Shown: positions 1 through 13,100 of the stretch, one piece after another
Layout of the letters: each line of letters begins with the position of its first letter
Position numbering within the stretch: position 1 is the first letter of the stretch
From: Cryptomeria japonica
Lineage: Eukaryota > Streptophyta > Pinopsida > Cupressales > Cupressaceae
DNA length: 58,000 bases
Reading direction: 5' to 3'
Assembly (NCBI RefSeq): GCF_030272615.1
Contig: NC_081413.1
Location: 551,645,136 to 551,703,135, forward strand
Made by a program: the position numbers and the translations under genes
Notes under the pieces: model-generated
The model's input: only the letters and a program-made list of their open reading frames with translations
What the model was told of the DNA's origin: nothing
The model's database searches: none

Positions 1-64
1 GAGTTGTGCTGAAAATTTAGGTTATTCACAACCTTCAAATCAAATCAATTATTCTATTCCTTCA

Positions 65-1696
65 ATGGTTAGTATTCCTACTTTCACTTCAAACATCATG
101 GCTACATCAACTCAAAATTTCACTCCTATAACCATTGGTGATGGGGAAAATCCCTCTTCTTCATTTAATCCTTCATCTTTACCTATGTCTTCCATAAGTA
201 TTCCTATTATCCCTCAACCAATCAATATGACACAAGGGGGTAATTCATTCAACAATTTTGTTCCTCCTTTAAGTGTCTCGTTTCCTATGCAATCATCACT
301 TATGCCTACTTATCATAATGTCCCACCACCTTATTCTCAATCCATGCCTTCCTTAAATAAAATCACACCACCTTCTCATTCAACCATGTCTAACATCAAT
401 TCTTGTACCGAAGAAACAATCAACAATCTTTCTTAAACCGTGTCTTCCTTACAACGACAAATTGCTTCTATGGGTCAATCCAAGTTTAGTGTGCCCACCT
501 TTGATGTTGGGAGCCCACTTTCTCTTGATATTGTTAAATTTGTGCCACCTAGGCATGTTGAGGTCCCTCAATTGGATTTCTATAATGGAAAAGGTGATCC
601 TCTTACACATGTCAAAACATTTCAAATATTGTGTACTAATTTTGCTTATGATCAAAGATTGCTTGCAAAACTGTTTACAAGAACATTAAGAGATAAAACT
701 TTACAATGGTATTGCTCTTTGCCTTCTTATTCCATCACTTCTTTTCAACAACTAGCAAAAGCTTTCATCCAACAATTTCAAAATAAAATTGGTCCTAAAA
801 TCACTTTGACTGATTTAATGCATTGTAAACAAGGTGTTAAAGAAAAAGTGACTGATTTCATTGGTAGATATAATCATTTGTGTGCTCAAATTTCTTTTCA
901 TGCACCTGATAATGATATTCAATGAATTTTCATTTCTAATGTACAAAATATATCAGGAAAAAGCTTCTTTTATCTAAGTTTCTTCCTTTCCATAGTTGTG
1001 TGCAACACTCCATAATTATCAACTAGTTGTAGTCAAATGGAGCAATCTACTCCTATGGCTCCGAGTGACGAGGGGGAGAGTATTTAACAACTATTTGTGA
1101 AGTTCAAACCAACAAAAAGCTTCATCAATCTCAATGATGCAATCAACAACAACAATGTGAATGCTACAATAGGTGTGCCTTCTATTTCTAATTTTTTCAA
1201 AAGAGAAAGACAATTTACTCCTTTGAATGGATCTTTACATAGTATTATGTCTCAGTTGTTGCAAACAAATATTATGAAACTTCCTCCTATAAAACAAGTT
1301 GATCCTTCTAAACTTTCATCCCCTTATTTTGATAACAATTCCTTTTGTCAATTTCATCGTCAGCCTGGGCATGATACTAAGAAATGTATTGCATTGAAAA
1401 GTAAGGTTCAAGATTTGATTGATAACAATACTATATCTGTGGCAGGTGTGAATGACAAGGGAAATAAATCAGTATCTCCTCCTAATCAAAATCTTAAAAA
1501 TTTTATTGATCGTTTGCCTTCTCATAGCTCTAACGTAATTGAGACTGATTATACTTCTTTCTCCTCTACGAAATTCACTCATATGGCTCCGAACTTGGTA
1601 AATATGGTAGAGAAAAAAGATACGCGTACAAGGATTATTGTATTACATTTGACCCTAGTGAGACCATTAGAGCACTCGATGGCCCTTTATACATAG
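65..1696 (+). pseudogene. Ty3/gypsy-type gag, broken
   Basis: This is the capsid/nucleocapsid (gag) region of an LTR retrotransposon. One reading frame runs through it, interrupted by a TAA at 434-436, a TGA at 923-925 and further stops around 1000-1090. The N-terminal part is rich in Ser, Pro and Asn and looks disordered. A retrotransposon-gag domain is recognisable at about 560-925, with the PQLDFYNGKGDP start and the LQWYCSLP and FIQQFQNKIG segments typical of plant gypsy gag. Near 1345-1400 there is a CxFHxxxGHxTxxC sequence, a nucleocapsid-like knuckle. The protease-like region follows directly. The TGA at 923 sits where related gags would have Arg (CGA), consistent with a C-to-T change. 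The family call is confident; the exact start is not determined because the window begins inside the element. Confidence 0.8.
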
Positions 1697-3011
1697 TTGT
1701 GAAGGTTAAGGATATCCCTTGTCATGGCGCAGTTGTTGATCTCTCTTGTGTGGTTAACATCATCACTGAGGAGTAGCTTTTCAGTTTACGATTGTATAAA
1801 CCAATATATGATTTCTCTAATGTAATTGTGAAGTTATTTGATGGATTCTCTTGTCCTACAATTGGCTCTATCACCCTTCCTATTGAAGTTCATACTAAAT
1901 CTATGGATGTTGACTTTGTTATCATACCCTCTTCCGAGCAATTTCGTGTGAAGTTGGGCTATCCTTGGATATATTTCATGAAGGCTATTTCTTTTCCAAT
2001 CCATAAGTGTTTGAAATTTACTTACAATGGATAAATCATAACCATGAACCATAGCTTATTTCATCCATCCAAAAGAAGCCCTAGTGTTCCTATTGATTTC
2101 TTTTGGCCTAAGCAATTTCAATCTCTTCCATCAATGAGCGATGCTCTTTCTCAATCTTATCAAAAATAGAAGAAAGATATGATCCTATCCTTAAGTCAAC
2201 CTAGATCCCCAACAATTGGCATTCCTATCATACTTGAAGATGAAGTTCTTCCCTCACGAATAGAACTAATCTCCCTCATAAGGAAGATCTTCAACCTATT
2301 CCTATCGATGCGACTATACCTTCTCTTAAGAAAAACAACAATATTCCTCTTAAGGTTAGACCTATACCTCCTCCTCATGATGGACCTGGTCTTATTCATA
2401 CACCTAACATTCCTCCTTTATATGGCGCAGTTCCACCTCCTTCCTCTTATAGAGAGAAGAGGCATGCTTATCCTCTTGTCCAACTTAAAAGACCTCAACC
2501 TAAACCTTCAACTATCAAAAAGGACAACATTCCTACTTTTTCAAATGTTCCTCCTCCTTCTCAACCTTCTACTAAGACTCGATGAAATTCTTGTGCGAGA
2601 GAACACTGACGAAGACATCGTGTTTGAGCTCATGAAGTTGTCCCTCTAACTATTCCATCTCCTAAAACTCCAACAGTTGACATGATTCCCTTTTCTCCAA
2701 ATCATAAGTTGCACAAAACATGTGATGGCTTTACTCCCATTCGTGTCTATGCTCCTCTTTCTCTAAATTTTGATGAAGAAATGAGTGAAAATTTTATTCA
2801 TGATGGCCATGCAACTCCTGCTTCTAATAGCGATTATGAATATATTAACATGGATAAGCATTTATCAACTGAATTTTCACAAACCCTAATCCTAGCTCCT
2901 AGAATCAAACAAAGCGACTTACCACATGAGCATAGTCTTTGTTTGGATCTTGTGATAGCTCCATCTGATGTTCTCAATGTTTCTTCTCTAGCATGTTGCT
3001 TGCCTTCCTGA
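1610..3011 (+). pseudogene. Gypsy protease-like remnant and C-terminal linker
   Basis: The sequence downstream of gag resembles a retroviral-type aspartic protease region. A segment at about 1690-1780 translates to a beta-strand-rich stretch (VVDLSCVVNII) where the catalytic Asp-Ser/Thr-Gly would lie, but the canonical DSG is not present and a TAG interrupts it. The 1792-2034 frame (SITLPIEVHTK, VIIPSSEQF, LGYPWI) matches the C-terminal half of such proteases, including the LG.PW motif. From 2179 to 3011 there is Pro-rich and then acidic sequence in different frames, without a recognisable domain. No reverse transcriptase, RNase H or integrase lies between here and the probable 3' LTR, so the copy is either non-autonomous or internally deleted. 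Confidence 0.6.
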
Positions 3012-3800
3012 AATAGTGATCAGCAAGATCGGGAGGTGGATGTCGTGCTAGATTAGCAATATTAGCACTGTAGTTCTTCTCTTTCTCCTTTCTTGCTCTT
3101 TTGTGACTATTCTTCTATGTGTATCCATGTTCTTCTATTTTTCCCTTAATGTCTATTTGGGGATGATGCAAAGCATTGAGATCTTTTCTTAGTCTCTTTC
3201 ATGTTGACTCAAAATAAATCCACTCTTCTCTTTCTTCTAAGGTAGTGTCCTTTCTTTGGGAAATGATGATTATTATATGCACATATACATATATGATATA
3301 CATGAGTTATCATACAACATACTGACCCCGAGGAAAGCGAAACTACCTTGTGTTTTGTGTTCATTATCCTTGGGTTTATTCCTTGACTAGGGGCTAAATC
3401 CTTGCGATAATGTGCTCCCTCTCTTCTCTCTCTTGGATGTATCTACCTTAAAGTGATCGCTCCCGATAAGGCATGCGCAATCGCTTTAACGTGAGGGCAT
3501 ACACTCCGCTCATATTTTCCTTTTTGATACTTAGAATTATTTAGTGAACTTAGCTTTGCTTTATAATTTTAGTATCTTTTAAGTGACTCGTAGTGAGGGA
3601 AACCTTGCTACTTGCAGTCATGGTTTTTCCTTCTTGATCTTCCCTTTTACTTTGTTAATCGATTTCATAAGATCCTTAGTCTACTGGGGCTTTGGTGCAT
3701 CTTACCTCCTTGACTTGGTAGAAGTCTTCCAATCTTGTTTCCTTGTACTTTGCTGATAGTATTGGCATACACTTATACTCTCGCTAAAGTGGGGGATAAA
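3012..3800 (+). other. 3' untranslated part of the gypsy-type element with polypurine tract
   Basis: No coding sequence is recognised in these 790 bases. Just before the probable LTR lies a purine run, AAAGTGGGGGA at about 3786-3796, in the position expected for the plus-strand primer. Confidence 0.45.
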
Positions 3801-4944
3801 TATAGCGTCATGAAATTGTGACCCTTGCAATTGTCAACCACATTAGGGTCTTCATGCACATGATTTGAATCCCTAAGCTTGATCGAAGACCAGAGACTTG
3901 CTAGACACCTTAAAACTGCATCTCTCTTGCCCTCCGCATTACCCGAACTCCATCCCGTCTTGGAAAAAAGGGCAGAACAAGGGTATGGTGCCCCTGTCCC
4001 TGCCCCATTTTGCGTAGGACCCTTTTCAATTATGCTTTGGTGGTTATGCATTGAGCGGGAAAAATCCCCCGATGTTGGCCTGTGACAAAAAATCAGTCAA
4101 TTAGCCCTAATTGACAAGTATATAAATCGCATTTCCCCTTCCATTTTGGCATAACATAGATACATCAGATCACGCATTGAAGCATTCTTTTCCAGCATTG
4201 AGAATTCTCAAGTCTCCTTTCAAGGCTAGGTGTTGTATTCAAGTCAAGGGTTCAACCATTCAAAGAGGAGAATCATTCCAACATTCAACTTCATACAAAC
4301 AATTCTATTAACATTTCTATCAACCTCCCTTGAAGTGATTTACATTTCAGTCTTTCATTTACATTTACTTGCAAGTACTTTTTTTCATCATTTGGTTAAT
4401 TCCAAAACTGGGGTTTGACCTGAAGGAAAACCCACAATCCCAACCCCTTTTCCTCTCTTTTTTGTGTGTAGGTTGCAAGTGCGTAGCTGTACTTTCAGAT
4501 TTGAAATCCACTTGTAGATGCGGAAAAACTCGTTTCATTTCGTGGATTTTTTGGAGGACTGTGTACACTCCCACCACGGTTCGAGCAACTTTTTCTCAAA
4601 TTCGCGAGGCGGCTTTGTCTTGACAGATTATTGTCAGATCCAGGTGCACAACTTCATCCTACGCTTCTATCTCGAGGTATAATTAGATCTTTGTCACTTT
4701 TTCACTTGGTCATAAGTACACAATTAAATCAATTCAAATCTCATTCTAGAAGAGAGGATTAACTTACCATCACTCAGAATTCAATCTCTTTCTCTAAAGG
4801 TTGAATCTAGTGCATTTCCCCCCCTCTTCTAATGTATTGCGTGAAAAGTGTTTGAAGGGAAATCCGAAGTGAAACTTTCATCTCTCCTCGAAGGAAGAAA
4901 AGCTTTCCTCTAGATCTCCATAATTCACCTTTTCCAACATTACA
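3801..4944 (+). mobile_element. Probable 3' LTR of the gypsy-type element
   Basis: The proposed LTR starts right after a polypurine tract with TATAGCGTCA, which I read as a mutated TGTAG, and ends with CAACATTACA, so the ends would be TGTA...TACA. A TATA-like box (AGTATATAAAT, 4117-4127) lies a few hundred bases inside, as in an LTR promoter. No second copy of this LTR is in the window, so the limits are inferred from end motifs only. The short frames here are not convincing as genes. Confidence 0.45.
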
Positions 4945-6268
4945 GGGGGCAAGGTAAACACAAGGTCATCATAGTAGGATTGAACAAGAGACAACCAACA
5001 AAGATCAAATCATGGAGGACTGTGATACAAAGATGAATGGTTTTGTATTATGAAGTATAAATGATCTTAGCACTATCATTAAGGAGGAATTGTTGTAGTA
5101 AAAAGGGCAGTAAAAGTGTAAAATGATAGGTTTCAGCAAGTGTCATAGGGTTGTCAAGAGGAACAAGATTTAAATTTCAAATTCAAATAATCATCAATGC
5201 ATCTAAGATCAAGGTTTCAAAAAACAAGTCAAAAGGGGGCCTCCAAAGTGAAATCCCATAGGTTTAGGGGGACTTTTTGAAAAAATTATCAACCTAATCC
5301 TTTTTTTGAGGGCCCCCATGCGTTGACTATCAGTCAAGGGAAATTTTGAAGCAACACTCAACTCCAAACCTTCAATTTCAGCCCACTTTTCAAGGGATTT
5401 TCAAGTCATCTCGCCCAGTAGGGTCTGATTTCAAATTCATGACTAGTTGGACCTAATTTTGAGGAGAAGGAATAGTCAACATCAAGCCAAAGGGATCCAA
5501 TGATTTCAAATTTGAATTCTTGGAGCCACTTTCTTCTATAAGTCTCCTCCTCTTCTTCTTCTTCTTCTATTTCCTCTAGTTCTCTTCTTTCTCTTGACTT
5601 GTATTGTAGCTTTGGAAAAGCTCTTTCAAACTAAAGAAGAAATGTAACTCAGATTTCAGAAGTATTTTCAATTTGTATCAGAATTCCTTTCTTTTTCAAT
5701 AAAGAGAAATAGTTTTCCTTCTCATTTATTCTTGTCTCCTATGATGAATGGATGATATTTGATGTAATTTATGTGATTTAATTCCGAATCCTTTAGTTCC
5801 ATCTCATTTAAGCATGGTTAGAGCAGGAAATTTCATTGTTATTGCATGTCATAAGTTATGTCATTGGATTCTAATGGGTTGGAACTGTGAAAATCTTTGA
5901 CTTTCCTTTGAACAAACATTGAAAATAGGTCTTTCTTATGAAATATTGAGGCAATAGATGATTCAAGTTGAGTTGTGATAAACAAAGTTTCTTTTGTTGA
6001 AAATGTATTGTGAGTTAGTGCAATTGATTAGATTTCTCAGGAACGTTTGCAATATCACCTCCTTTTACCAATAGAATTTCATTTCCAGCAAGCTTTCTCC
6101 ACCTTTTCTCAGTCAAAATTAGTTTTTCTGGGAGGTATTCATCAGGGGAGCAAGCCCACAATTTTGGGGTCTACTCTCACCATAGGATATGCATAGCTTG
6201 AGAGTGTTCCCATGTTGCATGGGATTACAATTTTTTCTTTGCATCGGGTGCAAATCCATGTGACAACA
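4945..6268 (+). mobile_element. LTR-like sequence of an unidentified element
   Basis: There is no gene in this stretch. It has LTR-like composition and signals: TCTATAAGTC near 5533, a CT-rich leader with a CTT microsatellite at about 5550-5570, a polyadenylation signal AATAAA near 5699, and an abrupt end at TGTGACAACA (6268) directly abutting the copia-type LTR remnant. Without a second copy I cannot fix the left limit or name the family. Confidence 0.3.
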
Positions 6269-6269
6269 T

Positions 6270-6504
6270 CGACCCTCACCTACCCTTATTTCTCATTGAT
6301 CCACATGTCATGATTGTGTGCTCTCATGCCTTACCTTTATAAGAAGGTTGATTTACATTGTATATAACAAATAATTAAATTTCAATCAACTCGGTTAGTT
6401 GGGTATTTTGCATCATTGATAGGAATACAATTTATTGTTGTCACATATTTTTTTTCTCTTGTTTGTGCTATCAATTGGACTCTAGATCTTGGCAAATTCT
6501 CACA
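6270..6504 (+). repeat. 5' LTR of element A, 5'-truncated
   Basis: The last 235 bases of the LTR are present, ending in CTCACA. They match the end of the element's 3' LTR (about 8575-8674 joined to 16320-16441), including ATTGAGCCACATGTCATG-like and GGTATTTTGCATCATTGA words. The first half is missing: the match starts abruptly at about 6270. A TATA-like CTTTATAAG lies near 6335. Confidence 0.75.
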
Positions 6505-6517
6505 TGGTATAAGAGCC
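6505..6517 (+). other. Primer-binding site of element A
   Basis: TGGTATAAGAGCC directly follows the LTR end and differs by one base from TGGTATCAGAGC, complementary to the 3' end of initiator tRNA-Met. Confidence 0.75.
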
Positions 6518-8337
6518 ATTAGAGTGCCATTAGTTTGCCAATTAAGAGAAACTTGATGTAATTTGGGGTTTTGCATTTTGGAGCTTTCTATTGTAGGTTA
6601 TTATTGAAGCTTGTTGGGTCAATTTTGAGGTCACCATTGGATTGGGGGGGTCTGAGAAAGTCAGAATCACCTTTTGTTTCATCCAAATCTGACACCGAAG
6701 GCCAAAGCTAGAGTCGTTTGAAGTTGGAAGGTGGTTACTTGTCCCAACAACGATCTTTAATTTTGGAGCTCTTTGGGTGAAATCTGAAATCACCATCATG
6801 CTCAGAACGCCTAAAAACCCCAAGATGGACTGTCAATTCATCAAAATCAGCCTCCATCATCCCAAACGAAAAAAATCCCCTCCATGCCTATCGTACGGAC
6901 AGTCTGCACTAAGGTACTTTTTTAAAAAAATTAATAAAAAAATTATTTTTTATTTTTATTTTTAAATCGCAAAAAATTAAAAAATCCATATAAATTCATA
7001 GGGGGTCATTTTTTTTTTAAAGTTTAATTGTTTTTATTTTTTTTGGTGTCATGCAAGTACCATTGCACCACCTGTGCAATGGTACCATGCAAGTACCACC
7101 TACATAGGGTGTACCTGGCGAGGTACCCCACACATCTGCGTACTTGCCATGACAGGCCCTGCAGACTTGCCATGCAGGGCTGCCGACGTGGGAGCCTTTT
7201 AAAATTTTAAAGTTTTTTTAATTAAAACTTTTTAACAAAGTTTTTAAATGTTTTTTTCATTAAAGTTTTTTAATTAAAATGTTAAAAAATTCAAAAAAAA
7301 TGTTCTTTATTAATATTTAAAAATTTTAATATAGATTTTTTTTTTAAATATATATTTTATTTATTATTTTTTTCATATATGTCAAAAAATAAAAAACATG
7401 GTGTTTTTTTAAAGTTTTTTTGCATGGGCATTTAATAAAATTTTTTATTAACTTTTAATTAAGTTTTAAAAAAATAAAAAATTCATGTAATAAGCAAAGT
7501 TGGGAACACTTTTTTCTTGTCTACCATACCTGTTTGCAACATGCTCCAACTGATAACCAAGGGCAAGGGGGGTTAGTTTGCTCCTTTATATCTCTTGACA
7601 GTATCCCAATCAAAGGCATGTTTGTCTGCGATATTCTATAGGGATTCTTTGGTGGCATCATCTTCATGTTTCTATGCTTGCACTTCATCATGTTGTATTC
7701 TCTTGCATGAGCTATGTTGTAACACACTATTATAAATTGCCACACCTCTTTGTATCTTGTCATTGATGACCTATTTGATGTAATCCTTCTATACTTAGAT
7801 TAGGGATATTCATGTGAGACTTTTATTTTCTATTTGAGAAGGTATTTGAATTGAGTACATCTACAAACTGGTGCTCATCCACCTATCTCCATGCCCAATC
7901 TTCATTTTATTGCAACGAGTGATTCATTGGTCAGTCTTCATCGACTTTGATACCTAGTTTTGTCACACTTTGACATTCTTGGTGCAACATTGGCTCTATT
8001 TCTTCCTATGGGGAGTTATTTTAGTCATCATCATAGGACCATCTTTGTAGGAGATTCTACATTAAGGGAGGGATTTATGGTCTCTCTTCTTCTCTTTTAT
8101 GGGGGGGAATTTTTCCTCACATGAGGTTTTGTTCTTCTCATACATCATTGAGAGCATTGTGTGCTTTCATCTCTCTTTTTGGGGGGCATTTTTTTCCCAT
8201 TGGGGTTCTCTCTCTTTCTTTGTTTGTGAGAGATTGCTCTAAATTTGCAAATGGGTACCTAACATGGCCTAGTAGCCAGGTTCCATCTTGCATCGTTAGA
8301 TTGAGTCTACATTCCCCTAAGTTATACTTAAGGAGGT
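6518..8337 (+). other. Internal region of element A, no gag or pol
   Basis: I see no retroelement protein domain here. A GC-richer block at about 7040-7200, with several copies of CATGCAAGTACC-like and TGCCATGCAGG words, is set between long A/T-rich runs (6905-7030 and 7200-7500). This is the same layout as the leader of element B. From about 7960 to 8337 the sequence aligns with the 3' untranslated part of element B. A purine-rich tract (AAGGAGG, about 8330-8337) directly precedes the 3' LTR. Confidence 0.65.
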
Positions 8338-8674
8338 GTTTGTGTAAATTATGTCTCATAATTACACTTTACTTAAGTTGACTTAGGATAATGCATTTCA
8401 TAGTAGTTTTCATATGAGACACTTAGGGAAGTGTGCACATAGGGATGATGTATGTAGGAGAAATTCTACCTTTTGTGGTCTTATCTTGTTGTTACAATCC
8501 ACCTTCGATGGGTGATCCACCTCTTGTGCAATATTTTATCATTTCTCCTACCTACTCCTACCTATCCTCACCTACCCTTGTTTCTAATTGAGCCACATGT
8601 CATGATTGTGTGCTCTCATGCCTTACCTTTATAAGAGGCTCATTTACATTGTATGTAACAAACAATTCAATTTC
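8338..8674 (+). repeat. 3' LTR of element A, left part
   Basis: It begins TGTTTGTGTAAATTATG, matching the TGTTGGTGTAAATAATTA start of element B. TATA-like CTTTATAAGAGG lies near 8627-8638. The LTR is cut at 8674 by LINE A and resumes at 16320. Confidence 0.8.
8656..8674. repeat. Target-site duplication of LINE A, left copy
   Basis: TAACAAACAATTCAATTTC is identical to 16301-16319. A 19-bp perfect duplication is typical of target-primed insertion. Confidence 0.92.
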
Positions 8675-8949
8675 TTTTTTCTTTTTTAATAAGTAAATAG
8701 CTGTAGAGGGGCATCACCCTTTTATTAATCAAAATAGGAGAATACAAGGCCTGGTTCAGTGAGAGCGGTAGGGGGAAAGAACCAAGAAGAAAACCCCTTA
8801 CCATAGCTCTATTCCTATACAAAAAAACCAGCAATGGAGGTTGGACTAGTACAAAACTCCAGTCGACAACCGCTGGAAGTAGATACTAGAGGCCTTTACA
8901 CAAAAAAACCATAACCAAAAAACAGAGAAACCAGAGAGAGGTGATAACC
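8675..8949 (-). other. 3' untranslated region and tail of LINE A
   Basis: Noncoding. It ends on the minus strand in ATTAATAAAAGGGTGATG..., then an A-rich tail interrupted by G. It matches the position expected for the reverse-transcription start of the element. Confidence 0.65.
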
Positions 8950-9870
8950 GATATTAGTGGGATTCTTCAGAGTCATCATCCACAGGAGCATGAACTGCAT
9001 CTAGGACAACGGGACATTCAGGGCCACAATTCAAGTGAGTTGTCGATTTTGCCTTCTCCTTAGGGAGTCAATAATTGTTAGGATACCATTCTTCACCCAG
9101 TCATTTCCATCCACCAGATCACCATTCTCAAGGATCTTGAGGTCATTAGTCATCGCTAGATCTTCACCACAGAGAAATATTGCCCTCCAATTCGACGTGA
9201 AACCACTTTGTATACCAGCCGCTTTCGGAAGGAACTCAATGTTCCTGGAGATGACAAGCCAAGTTGCTTGGAAGGATTCAAATTCTAGAGAATTAACAAT
9301 CACAAGCTTCTTCACGTCCGCTCCGTTACTAAATGACATATAGTAATTTTGGGGAAGCGAAATTTTGAGATTGGCATCAATATTATCTAATACAACATCT
9401 ATTGCCCCCAACAGACAGTGCTTGGACATCATCTGAGTTAGCAGTTTAGCTTGCTGCTTGCTAGTCCCCATGTAGATTAATAATGCAAGAAAAAAGGCTG
9501 GAATATCAGCATTGGCTCTATACTTGTGGCAAGCCATAAGAAACTCCTTTCCCAGAATCCTCTTTAAGCTATGAAGAATGAGAGGATGTCAAGAGAAAAG
9601 GACCTCTTGTAGACGCCTATCCGTGATCTTGCCCAGGAAGGCCATCTATCGACAAGTAGCTTCAAGGAGGATTGGGGTCTCCATACCGAGTTGCCAAGAG
9701 AGGAAAGAAAATTATGGTGGCAAGAAGGGTAAATCCATTCTTAAAAAGCAAGGAATCAAACCAGAGAATACAACACCCTGCATCTGCAACTCCATTAAAA
9801 GCCCACATGCGTGAGCTATCGGTATCCGGCTAGCCATCTGCTCCAAAACTCCTCAACTTGTTGTCGACCA
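8950..9870 (-). pseudogene. LINE A region downstream of RNase H (possible ORF3)
   Basis: After RNase H, where most L1-type LINEs end, coding-like sequence continues for about 300 codons. The best-preserved part is 168 codons open at 9031-9537. Upstream, the same frame can be read back to about 9840 with a few stops. A central segment (ANADIPAFFLALL, then MSKHCLLGAIDVVL) resembles by eye the post-RNase H region of LINEs B and C (SIPSYLFCAL, then MHEGLMVILYNH). The C-terminal part around 8955-9020 reads into an acidic tail (APVDDDSEESH). Function is unknown. I cannot tell whether it was a separate ORF or an extension of ORF2. Confidence 0.5.
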
Positions 9871-10194
9871 ACTTTGAGCATCAAGTACTCGTAACTAAAT
9901 CATGACAGGATATAGTTGTAACTAGATACTCAGGTACATTTGAATTTAATAGCCATGAGCCAAAAGCTGGCACTAATCAATGGTGTCGGCAATGCGTCAC
10001 ATCACAATGATAAGAAGAGACATTAACCGATTAACACGACAGACAGTTGATCCTGTGACCAAAAACAAGACACCGGTTTGCTCCACAATCGGGGGAGGTA
10101 GAAAGAAATGGAGAGTATGCAGTTTATTAGGAGACCCACCGACACACGCCATATTTCAAAGGATCAGTGGCTCTTCAGGGGGGATAACTAGCGG

Positions 10195-13100
10195 TTAAGG
10201 CCAATTTAGAAAGTCTATCGACTTCACCATTTCCTTCTCTATAGATATGGCTAACCCGAAATTCATCAAAGGTAGCTAGGAGCACCAGGATCAGTTGAAG
10301 CCACTAGTTGAGGTGCCAACAGGGGGTGCTATTGCAGCGGATCACATTAATGACGTTTAATGAGTCACCCTCCAAATGAATTTTCTGAAACCCAAGCTCC
10401 TTGCCTAATTGTAGACCTCTTAATTCCGCTCCGAATTCTGCTTCATTATTAGTATCCACTCCAATATTTTTGGAGATTTATTTTATACAAAGGCCCTTAG
10501 AGTCCCTCAGAATGCAACTAGTACCACTTTGGCCCAGATTCCCCGCAGAAGCACCATCAAAGTTTACCTTACACCACCCAATCGGTGGTGCATCCTAGAT
10601 CACCCCCACTCTTGGATTGGTTTGATCCACCAGAGCGACCAGGCTGAAAATCAAAGGGATGATCAGGTTTGAAAGAACCATCTTAATCTTACAATCCTAG
10701 TCCATAAATAAATTTTTCTTAAGTGTTGTGGATTGGGCTACCACATTCAAGAGCTCAATCAGGTGGTTCTCAATTTTCGCACAAAGAGACTGAGGGCACA
10801 TATCTTTACCCTGGAAGATTTCGCGGTTCCTTTCTTTCCAAATTTCCCAAATCAGAAGAGATGGGAGAATGAAGAGCAAATCAGAAAAAACCGCCTTTCC
10901 TACCAGTTTAGGCCATTGCGAAAACCAATTGTCCAACTTTGCTGGGAAGGGGCTGAAGATTCTCAGTTTTCCCATGAAATACCACCAACAATGACTGGAG
11001 AATTTGCAATGGAGAAGAAGATGATCTATAGTCTCTTCCTGATCTAGACATAAAGGACATCGATTGGATCCATTGATGCCCATCGAATGTAGCCTTTCTT
11101 GAGTTAATATTTTCCTTTGGTAGGCCAACTAGGCAAAGGAACCCGCTTTGGGGAGGAGGTGTTGATGCCAAAAGAGATTAACAGGCCAGTCTTTTTTTTC
11201 TATAGCCGCTTCTTTCAGCTTGTAGCCAAAGTACACCTTGTATTTTCCATCAAAGGAGCCACACCACCTAATAATATCCTTATCAAGGGAGGGAAAAATA
11301 ATCTTTTTGTTGAGAATGTCAGTGAATAAGGCCTTCTGAAACTAATCCAAATCCAGTTCATCCAAGGAGTTCCAATTCTATTCAGAGATACCATTTTCTA
11401 GGGTTGGAAAACCATAATCATAGATATTATGCCCCCAATAGCGATAGGTTTCCTCCATAACAGGTTGTAGAGAGGGGTTGTGACATAGAGCAGCTTCACT
11501 CGACCAAGAATCAAACCAAAAGGATGCATCCCTACCATTCCTGACCTCCTAGGTAACCTGATTGCTTATGATCTCCCTGCTATCCAAAATAAAATTCCAA
11601 ATAGCCGAGCCCCTAGGAGGGTTTTAATAGTCAGAATCCTCTTGGGATCTAGGGAGTCCAGATATTTATGTTTTAGGAGCCTTGCCCATTTTTGCTTCCT
11701 GCCACTACAAATTTCCCAAACCAGTTTAGCACCCATTGCTAAATCCATAATTGATATTTGGCGAATACCAGCACCACCTACCATTTTTGGTTGACAGATC
11801 TTTTTCCAAGCTAGCAGGGGAAATTTGTCTTTTTCATCCGACCCATTCTTAAGGAAATTTCTCATTAGAGAAGTCAATTCATCTTCAACTGCCACCGGTA
11901 ACCATAGGCAAGCCATGGAAAAAACCGATAGCGCTGAAAGGACCAACTTTATCATAGTGAGTTTCCCAGTAGAAGATAGCCACTTGCCTTTCCAAGTTGC
12001 AAGCTTGGATTTTCACTTATCAATGAGGTGCTTCCAGTAGTGAGCTCTGTTACTACCAATGAAAAGCGGGGTACCAAGAAATTTCCCTAGGAAATTAGCA
12101 ACTCTGAGATTGAGAATCCTTGCTAATACCGTTTGCAGGTTGAGCGGAGTGTTGACAAAAAACACTTCAGACTTATGCTAGTTGATTTTCTGAACAGAAG
12201 CCAAATAGTAATCATCAAGGCAAGTTTTGATTGATTTGGCTTCCCACCTACATGCCGATCCAAATAGAATAGTGTCATCAGCGAATTGAAGATGAGTCAT
12301 TTTTTCAACCCATGTTGCCACATTAACTCCAATCCAATGACCATCCTGGTGGAGAGCTCATATGGATCGACATAAGGCTTCAACCATTATGATAAACAGA
12401 AAGGGTGATAATGGATCACCTTGTCTAATACCTCTTGTTGAAGAGAAGAAGCCATGGGATGAACCATTGACCAAAACAGAGAATTTGGGGGAAGAGAGAC
12501 AACTCGTGACCGAAGTGAGCCATTCCTTACAGAAGCCAAATTTGTTGAGAACATCAAATAAGAAATCCCTGTCCACCATGTCATAAGCTTTCAGAATGTC
12601 CAGTTTTAAAATCATATAGGATTCCTTGGTTTTCCTAGCTGTATGGAGTGTTTCATGAGCAACAATAATACCTTCTACAATGGATCTTCCAGGGGAAAAC
12701 CCGCTTTGTTCCTTTGATATGATGTGCTTAAGGAGGGGCTTCAATCTATTAGCTATGATCTTTATTACAATCTTATATACAATATTGCATAGAGCAATAG
12801 GCTTGAAATCACTCATCTGCGGTGGATTCTGCTTCTTCGGAATTAGAGTCAAAAAGGTGTGATTGATGGCCCCTAACATAGTCATCTTCTTTCTTGATTC
12901 TTCTACAGCAAGGTGTAAATATTGAGCAATGATATCCTATAAATGATGGAAGAACGTGACAGGGAAGCCATCCGAGCTAGGAGTCTTATCCGGCTTCAAC
13001 TGGAAGGTGGTCATCCTTACTTCATCAATAGAGATGGGTGCATAGAGAGCTATATTTTGATTAGCAGAAATGATGGATGTGATAGAGTTCAAAATTCTGG

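Noticed and set aside
2179-2649. 156-codon Leu-rich frame resembling a membrane protein
   Set aside because: The neighbouring frame reads as the Pro-rich linker of the gypsy polyprotein. The Leu richness comes from CTT/CTC codons in a shifted frame.
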